64,000 bases of DNA. Origin: Mallotus nudiflorus (Eukaryota; Streptophyta; Magnoliopsida; Malpighiales; Euphorbiaceae). The position numbers and the translations under genes were made by a program. The stretch is taken from the NCBI GenBank assembly GCA_947683625.1, contig CANTUR010000037.1:1550001-1614000 (forward strand). The letters are read 5' to 3'. Of the stretch, positions 58,239 to 64,000 are shown in pieces. Positions within the stretch are counted from its first letter, which is position 1; each line of letters begins with the position of its first letter. The notes under the pieces were generated by a model that was given only the letters and a program-made list of their open reading frames with translations, was not told the DNA's origin and did not search any database.

Positions 58239-58256
58239 TTACACCATTGTTGGGGA
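58239..58256 (+). other. tRNA-Asp-type primer site of the Athila-like element
   Basis: The sequence TTTACACCATTGTTGGGG is a decayed form of TTTGGCGCCGTTGTTGGGG, the site typical of Athila/Tat elements. It lies a few bases after the LTR. Confidence 0.8.
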
Positions 58257-58371
58257 TTGCTAAAATTGATATTATTAAAAACTTTATGCTGTTTGATTTA
58301 AACTTTCTTTTAGATTATGTTTTAATAATGTTTGTGGTAATTGCAGGGACTTATGTTAGTGTATGCACACA

Positions 58372-60240
58372 ATGCATGGTGTAAGCAAGCAAAGAGTTCC
58401 ACTAATACCACTTGATCTAGAGCTTGAAAGGACAATTCGAAGAAGAAGAAGACAACATAGAAACAAGATGAATGAAGGAGAAGATGAAAGAAACCCTCCT
58501 GCGACTCAACAAGTAGCATAAAATGGATAAAGAACTATGAGGGACTATATGAGTCCTAATGTTCAAGGTGATCAAAATCTGATTGTGAGGCCGGTAGTTG
58601 CAGTAAATAATTTTAAGATCAAACCCGCCTTGATTCAAAGTTCATAATTCAGTGGATTGCCCCATGAGGATCCAATTGGTTATATGACTCGATTCCTGGA
58701 GTATTACTCAACTTTCAAGATGAATGGAGTTCAACCTGAAGTAATTCGACTTATTCTTTTACCATTTTCCTTTATGGATGAAGTTAAGAGGTGGTTCATA
58801 AGCTTACCACCCAACTCCATCAACACTTGGCAAGAGCTCAACAATGCTTTTTTCAATAAGTATTTTCCTGCATCTAAGGTATTGAAGATCAGGAATGAGA
58901 TCAATTCATTCCTTTAAAGAGAGGATGAAAACTTCTACGAATGTTGAGGTAGGTTTAAGGATCTTTAAAGGTAATGCCCATTGTAATTGATATTTTCATG
59001 GGATTTAGTTTAATTATTTTATAAAGGTGTTGATCCATCAGTTAGGGTGAACATAAATGCATCAGCTGAAGGAACTATAATGTCAAAGACACCTGAAGAA
59101 GCTTTGGACCTTTTTAAGGAAATGGCCAATACACAAAGCCTCTGGTCTAATGAGAGGGCTATTTCAAAGAAAGGAGGGTCTATTAAAGTCGATAATTTGA
59201 CCATGATAAATGAAAAATTGGATGCTTTATCTAAGAGAATGAACCAAATGAGTGTTAATATTGTATCTACTTCTAACTTATCTTCTTCTTGTGAATTGTG
59301 TCAGGGTGATCATCCTACAATAGAGTGTCAACTAATTCAAGGATTATCAATGGAGAACGTGAACTATATGAACAACTTTAAGGGGCAATAAAACTAAGTG
59401 CATAGTAACACTTGCAATCCTAGCTGGAGAAACCATCATAATTTATCCTAGAGCAATCAAGGAAATAACTAGTGGAGACCACAAGCACCACTAGGTTTTG
59501 GAGTTCAAAACGCTCAACATCACCAATCTCAATTCCAACAAGATAAGGGTTCATCCTTAGGGTCTTTTTAGATAGAAATTTAAAGAAGTTAATGAAAATA
59601 ATGTTAGAAAAAATGAACCAATAAGATGAAGCTACAAAGAGGTTGGAAGGTAGATTTAATCAAATGTTCAAAAATCATTCCTCTTCTATTCATAACTTAG
59701 AGATATAGATAGGGCATTTGGAAAATTCCTTGTCAATGAGAAATCAAGGTTCATTACCTAGCAACATGGAGACCAACCTTATAGAGCATGTTAAGGCTAT
59801 AACTTTAAGAAGTGAAAAAGAGTTAGTGGTGCCTAGCAAATTTAAAGTCCATGAGGAAAAGGAGAAAGAGGATATGCCAAATAAGGAGACATCAAAGGAT
59901 GAGGAAACCAAGTCTAATAAGGAAGGTAAGACAACATCCAAAGAGGAGAAGGAGATTATAAAGCCATATGTACCACGATTACCTTTTCCTTAAAGGCTAA
60001 GGAATGAAGAGATAAATAAAGAGAGTAACAAGCTCTTTGACATGGTTAAAAAGGTATATATCAATGTTACATTTGAAGAGATGATTTCTCATATGCCTAA
60101 GTATACCAAATTTTTTAAAGACCTAATTTTAAATAAAAGGAATTTAAAGGAGTTAGAGACAATGTCTTTGAATGAGGAATGTAGTGCGATCCTCTTATAA
60201 AAGCTTAAACATAAAAGTTTATGCATCCCTTCTTCTATTG
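58372..60240 (+). pseudogene. Athila-type gag, broken
   Basis: Starts at an ATG at 58,372 with LDLELERTIRRRRRQHRNK, the Athila gag head. The gag core is open at 58,657-58,917 (LPHEDPIGYMTRFLEYYSTF, LPPNSINTWQELNNAFFNKY). The zinc-binding motif CELCQGDHPTIEC follows at about 59,290-59,328, then NPSWRNHHN and RPQAPLGFG. In other frames come NSLSMRNQGSLPSNMETN and KAITLRSEKEL, a Lys/Glu-rich linker (59,718-59,993), PYVPRLPFPQRLRNEE and LNEECSAILL. All are in the order expected for Athila gag. Several stops and frameshifts make it non-functional. Confidence 0.92.
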
Positions 60241-60661
60241 GGGACATGTCCATTCCTATGGCACTTTATGATTCGGGAGCAATAATTAATTTGATGTCCT
60301 TGAGAATTTAGGATTGGCCAAAGCACTTTGTGATTCGGGAGCAACAATTAATTTGATGTCCTTATCTACCTTTAAGAAGTTAGGATTGGAGGAAGTGTGT
60401 CCTACAAACATGAGTTTACAATTAGCAGACAAGTCCATTATTATACCCATAAGTATTACAGAGGATGTAGATGTGAAAGTGGGTAATTTTGTGTTCCCAA
60501 CAGATTTTGTTATCCTAGACTTAGAAGATGTAGAATGCCATTCCTCTTTGTTGCCAAAGCTATCATTGATGTCCATAATGGGACCATCACCTTACAAATT
60601 GGAGAGGAAAGTCAAACCTTTGATGATTATTAAAAACCTCAAGTTGAAAACGTATGCATGA
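60241..60661 (+). pseudogene. Athila-type aspartic protease with duplicated active-site segment
   Basis: The open frame from 60,314 carries ALCDSGATINLMSLSTFKKL with the D-S-G active site, then QLADKSI, KVGNFVFPTDFVILDLEDVE. A frameshift near 60,545 moves the continuation (AKAIIDVHNGTITLQIGEES) to another frame. About 62 bp containing the active-site codons occurs twice (60,261-60,317 and 60,323 onward), the first copy out of use. RT, RNase H and integrase do not follow. Confidence 0.88.
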
Positions 60662-61179
60662 AGACTGAAGTCATAGATAATAATGAGCTTAAAGATAAAG
60701 GGTACATCAAGGAAAAAGTGACATATGCCAAAGGAAAAGAGTTCAATTTTAAAGCTAAAGATGGTGGAAGGAGGAATTTAATTCAACCAATTCAAGATAT
60801 CAAATCAAAGACACCTTCAAGTTCATTTATTTCATGGTGCAAGGGTGTTGAATCTAATGTTGAAAAGAGGAAAAAGAGCATAATATAGAGGCCAAAGGTG
60901 AAGGATGCTTATACTTATAGGGAGCATGTTCCTTAATGACTTTGAAGACATGACGATGGTCTAGTTTACAAACCTTAAACAAGCGTTTCTTGAGGACTCA
61001 ATCAAGCCTTTTATTTTGTTTAATTTGATTTTTTTAAATTTTCTTTCTTCATTTAGTTTAAAAACTCATGATTTTCCTTTTAGTAATTATTTTTAGGAAA
61101 TGAAGAAGAGAGGTTGATTCGACCTTTGAGATTCGATGAAAATTTTGAAATCTTTAGAGTCTTATAATAAGAAAGAGGT
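60662..61179 (+). other. Post-protease spacer of the Athila-like element
   Basis: A short Lys-rich open stretch (to 60,888) and then TTAAACAAGCGTTTCTTGAG near 60,974-60,993, a motif that in Athila elements normally lies after the end of pol. Its closeness to the protease implies that RT-RNase H-integrase was deleted. Confidence 0.65.
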
Positions 61180-61410
61180 ACTCCAAAAAAATTGAATTAG
61201 ACATCTTAAGCTTTCTGAATTAAGCTTACTTGTCAAAATTTGAGTTTTTTTAGGTTTTTAAATCATGAGTTAACGTCAGCATATGCAACTTTCATTTCAA
61301 GTTGCATAGCTCTTAGTATTTCAACAATATCTTGAGCTAAAGAGGTCCAATTGAGGTGATTCAAAGTAATATGAAAACCACTTTCATAAAGGAAAATTTG
61401 GCTAATTCGA
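61180..61410 (+). repeat. Module shared with the copia B LTR
   Basis: Contains AGACATCTTAAGCTTTCTGA, AGCTCTTAGTATTTCAACAA and AGGTGATTCAAAGTAATATG. These match the reverse complement of 3,040-3,275, with the same block order and the same sense relative to each host element. Confidence 0.8.
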
Positions 61411-61429
61411 TAATCTTTTAAGGGCTAAA

Positions 61430-61580
61430 GTCTCAGACACAGCCATGCGCTTGGATGCACACGACCATGCTTGATTTGTGAATTAATGCATACCCTAGTG
61501 CACAGTTGTGTGCATAGCCATGCGACCCGTTGATTACAAGAACTACAAATTTTTGCTCGCATAGCCATGCACCTTGATAA
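61430..61580 (+). repeat. Quasi-palindromic CATAGCCATGCG cluster
   Basis: Repeats of ACAGCCATGCG, CACACGACCATGC, GTGCACAGTTGTGTGC and CATAGCCATGC. The same word family occurs in the Athila LTR at 57,060-57,215 and in the solo LTR near 6,524-6,540 (GTCGCACGGCCGTGCAC). Confidence 0.7.
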
Positions 61581-61675
61581 TTCACAATTCCTTGAATTTC
61601 TGCTTGATTTTTTTGGAATAGGGACTTCGCAAGTTTTAAGTGTAGTAGGGAGGGGGGGAAGGTCAATTTTCAATT

Positions 61676-64000
61676 TAATTTTTGATTTTAGTTTTGAATT
61701 TTCAATTAGTTAGGAATTTAAATTTTGAATTTTATTTGATTTTCCAATTCTATTTAGTTTTTTTTTTAATAAGAGTTCAATTTTTTTTAATTATTTATCT
61801 TTTCAAAATTTTTTTTGCTGTTAGGATTAGACTTCCTAATTCTTTTGAACTTTTTATTTCTTTTTTTATTTAAAGCTTTAAACTCTCTGCTCCAACTATA
61901 TCTTTATTTATACTTTATTTCTTTTGTTCTCTTGCAATTTAATGTGTTTCTTTTAGTATGACCAGAACAAAGACCTAGCAACCTAATGCTAAGAAAAAGA
62001 AATCCATGAGTAAGAGAGGAAGAGAAGAACAAATGAAGGATGGAGTGAGAAAATCATGAAGAGAATTAAAAAGTTGATGGACATTTTGACAATAGAATTA
62101 GGAACATGATTAGGAGAAATTAAAAATTTTCAATTTTCAATTTTCAATTTTAGTTTTTAATTTCAATTAGTTAGGAATTAAAATTTTGAATTTTATTTGA
62201 TTTTCCAATTCTATTTAGTTTTTTTTTTAAATAAGAGTTCAAATTTTTTTAATTATTTATCTTTTCAAAAATTTATTTTCTGTTAGGATTAGACTTCCCA
62301 ATTCTTTTGAACTTTTTATTTCTCTTTTTATTTAAAGCTTTAAACTCTCTGCTCCAACCATATCTTTATTTATACTTTATTTCTTTTGTTCTCTTACAAT
62401 TTAAAGTGTTTCTTTTAGTATGACCAAGACAAAGAACTAGTAGCCTAGTGCTAAGAAAAAGAAATCCATGAGTAAGATAGGAAGAGATGAACATATGAAG
62501 GATGGAGTGAGAAAATCATGAAGAGAATTAAAAAGTTGGTACAATAGAATTGGAAACATGATTGGGAGAAATTAAAAATTTTCAATTTTCAATTTTATTT
62601 TTTGATTCTAGTTTTTAATTTTCAATTAGTTAGAAATTTAAATTTTGAATTGATTTTCCAATTCTATTTAGTTTTTTTCTTTTAAATAAGAGTTCAATTT
62701 TTTTTAATTATTTATCTTTTCAAAAATTTATTTTCTGTTAGGATTAGACTTCCCAATTCTTTTGAACTTCTTATTTCTCTTTTTATTTAAAGCTTTAAAC
62801 TCTCTGCTCCAACCGTATCTTTATTTATACTTTATTTCTTTTATTCTTTTGCAATTTACTGTGTTTCTTTTAGTATGACCAAAACAAAGAACTAGTAGCC
62901 TAGTGCTAAGAAAAAGAAATCCATGAGTAAGAGAGGAAGAGAAGAACAGATGAAGGATGGAGTGAGAAAATCATGAAGAGAATTAAAAAGTTGATGGACA
63001 TTTTGACAATAGAATTGGGAACATGATTGGGAGAAATTAAAAATTTTCAATTTTCAATTTTAGTTTTTAATTTTCAATTAGTTAGGAATTTAAATTTTGA
63101 ATTTTATTTGATTTTCCAATTCTATTTAGTTTTTTTTTTAAAATAAGAGTTCAATTTTTTTTAATTATTTATCTTTTCAAAAATTTATTTTCTGTTAGGA
63201 TTAGACTTCTTAATTCTTTTGAACTGCTTATTTCTCTTTTTATTTAAAGCTTTAAACTCTATGCTCCAACCGTATCTTTATTTATACTTTATTTCTTTTA
63301 TTCTCTTGCAATTTAATGTGTTTCCTTTAGTATGACTAGAACAAAGAACTAGCAGCCTAGTGCTAAGAAAAAGAAATCCATGAGTAAGAGAGGAAGAGAA
63401 GAACAGATGAAGGATGCAATAAGAAAATCATGAAGCGAATTAAAAAGTTGATGGACATTTTGACAATAGAATTGGGAACATGATTGGGAGAAATTAAAAA
63501 TTTTCAATTTTCAATTTTAGTTTTAAATTTTCAATTAGTTAGGAATTTAAATTTTTAGTTTTATTTGATTTTCCAATTCTATTTAGTTTTTTTTTTTTAA
63601 ATAAGAGTTCAATTTTTTTTAATTATTTATCTTTTTAAAAATTTATTTTTTGTTAGGATTAGACTTCCCAATTCTTTTGAACTTCTTATTTCTCTTTTTA
63701 TTTAAAGCTTTAAACTCTCTGCTCCAACCGTATCTTTATTTATAATTTATTTCTTTTGTTCTTTTGCAATTTAATGTTTTTTTTTTAGTATGACCAAAAC
63801 AAAGAACCAGCAGCCTAGTGCTAAGAAAAAGAAATCCATGAGTAAGAGAGGAAGAGAAGAATAGATGAAGGATGGAGTGAGAAAATCATAAAGAGAATTA
63901 AAAAGTTGATGGACATTTTGACAATAGAATTGGGAACATGATTGTGGACTTGTCAACTGAGATAGAAGGTTTTAAAAGGAGATGTGAGGCAAAAATGGAG
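61676..64000 (+). repeat. Tandem array of ~458 bp units in the Athila-like element
   Basis: Five successive units run to the window's right edge, marked by TTTTAGTATGACC-type starts at about 61,951, 62,413, 62,868, 63,325 and 63,783 (spacing 455-462 bp). Each has an AT-rich part (TTCAATTTTCAATTTTAGTT), the block TTAGGATTAGACTTCC, and a short open start beginning MTKTKNQQP or similar with KKKKSMSKRGREEQMKDG. The last unit leaves the repeat at 63,940 and reads on as MIVDLSTEIEGFKRRCEAKM. This suggests that the array multiplies the leader and start of the element's second (env-like) ORF. Confidence 0.9.

Noticed and set aside
61676..64000. Regular repeats as a possible CRISPR array
   Set aside because: The units are about 458 bp, contiguous and nearly identical throughout with no unique spacers, and lie inside a plant retrotransposon.

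Overview
This is nuclear DNA from a flowering plant, most likely a eudicot: it is AT-rich, its genes have many exons with GT..AG introns, it holds several plant LTR-retrotransposon lineages, and one intron carries a fragment of plastid DNA. I cannot name the species. The window has two halves. About 1-33,300 is a nested pile of LTR retrotransposons. About 33,900-52,000 is a small island of three ordinary genes. From 56,781 to the right edge a further retrotransposon begins.

Left half. A decayed SIRE/Maximus-like Ty1/copia element (copia A, + strand, about 12,090-25,726) carries three solo LTRs: 14,082-15,637, 18,546-19,388 and 22,606-24,322. Its 5' LTR is cut at 12,089 by a Tekay/Del-like Ty3/gypsy derivative (- strand), which consists of two tandem gag-only units plus one full 2.86 kb LTR. 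The left arm of that derivative is cut in turn by a second SIRE-like copia element (copia B, - strand, running off the left edge). Copia B's LTR holds an intact 374 bp TRIM element with a perfect 5 bp target duplication. An Athila-type solo LTR (5,480-6,824) sits in the first gag unit. Further right, 27,874-33,300 is a complete LTR element without recognisable genes, inserted in a terminal-inverted-repeat element.

Gene island. Three genes are modelled to the base from splice sites and reading frame. On the - strand are a single-domain rhodanese with an N-terminal hydrophobic leader (STR17/18-like, 149 aa) and a PA-TM-RING sorting receptor (RMR1-like, 289 aa). On the + strand is a NOL1/NOP2/sun RNA m5C methyltransferase (400 aa). 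From memory, Arabidopsis carries the same three families side by side (AT5G66160/66170/66180), so this looks like conserved microsynteny stretched by transposon insertions. A long Tekay-type LTR lies between RMR and the methyltransferase. MITE-like elements sit around the genes, and a ycf2-derived plastid fragment sits in the last methyltransferase intron.

Right end. After fragments of uncertain origin (an orphan exon-like ORF, a CAACAACACTGAAAA minisatellite, one PPR-repeat remnant), an Athila-lineage element starts at 56,781. It has an LTR, a tRNA-Asp-type primer site, a broken gag and the start of protease, no visible RT or integrase, and then a tandem array of about 458 bp units that runs off the window. 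I found no convincing new multi-gene system. The notable signals are structural: modules shared between unrelated retrotransposons, gag-only tandem elements, protein-domain decay patterns and the intronic plastid insert.
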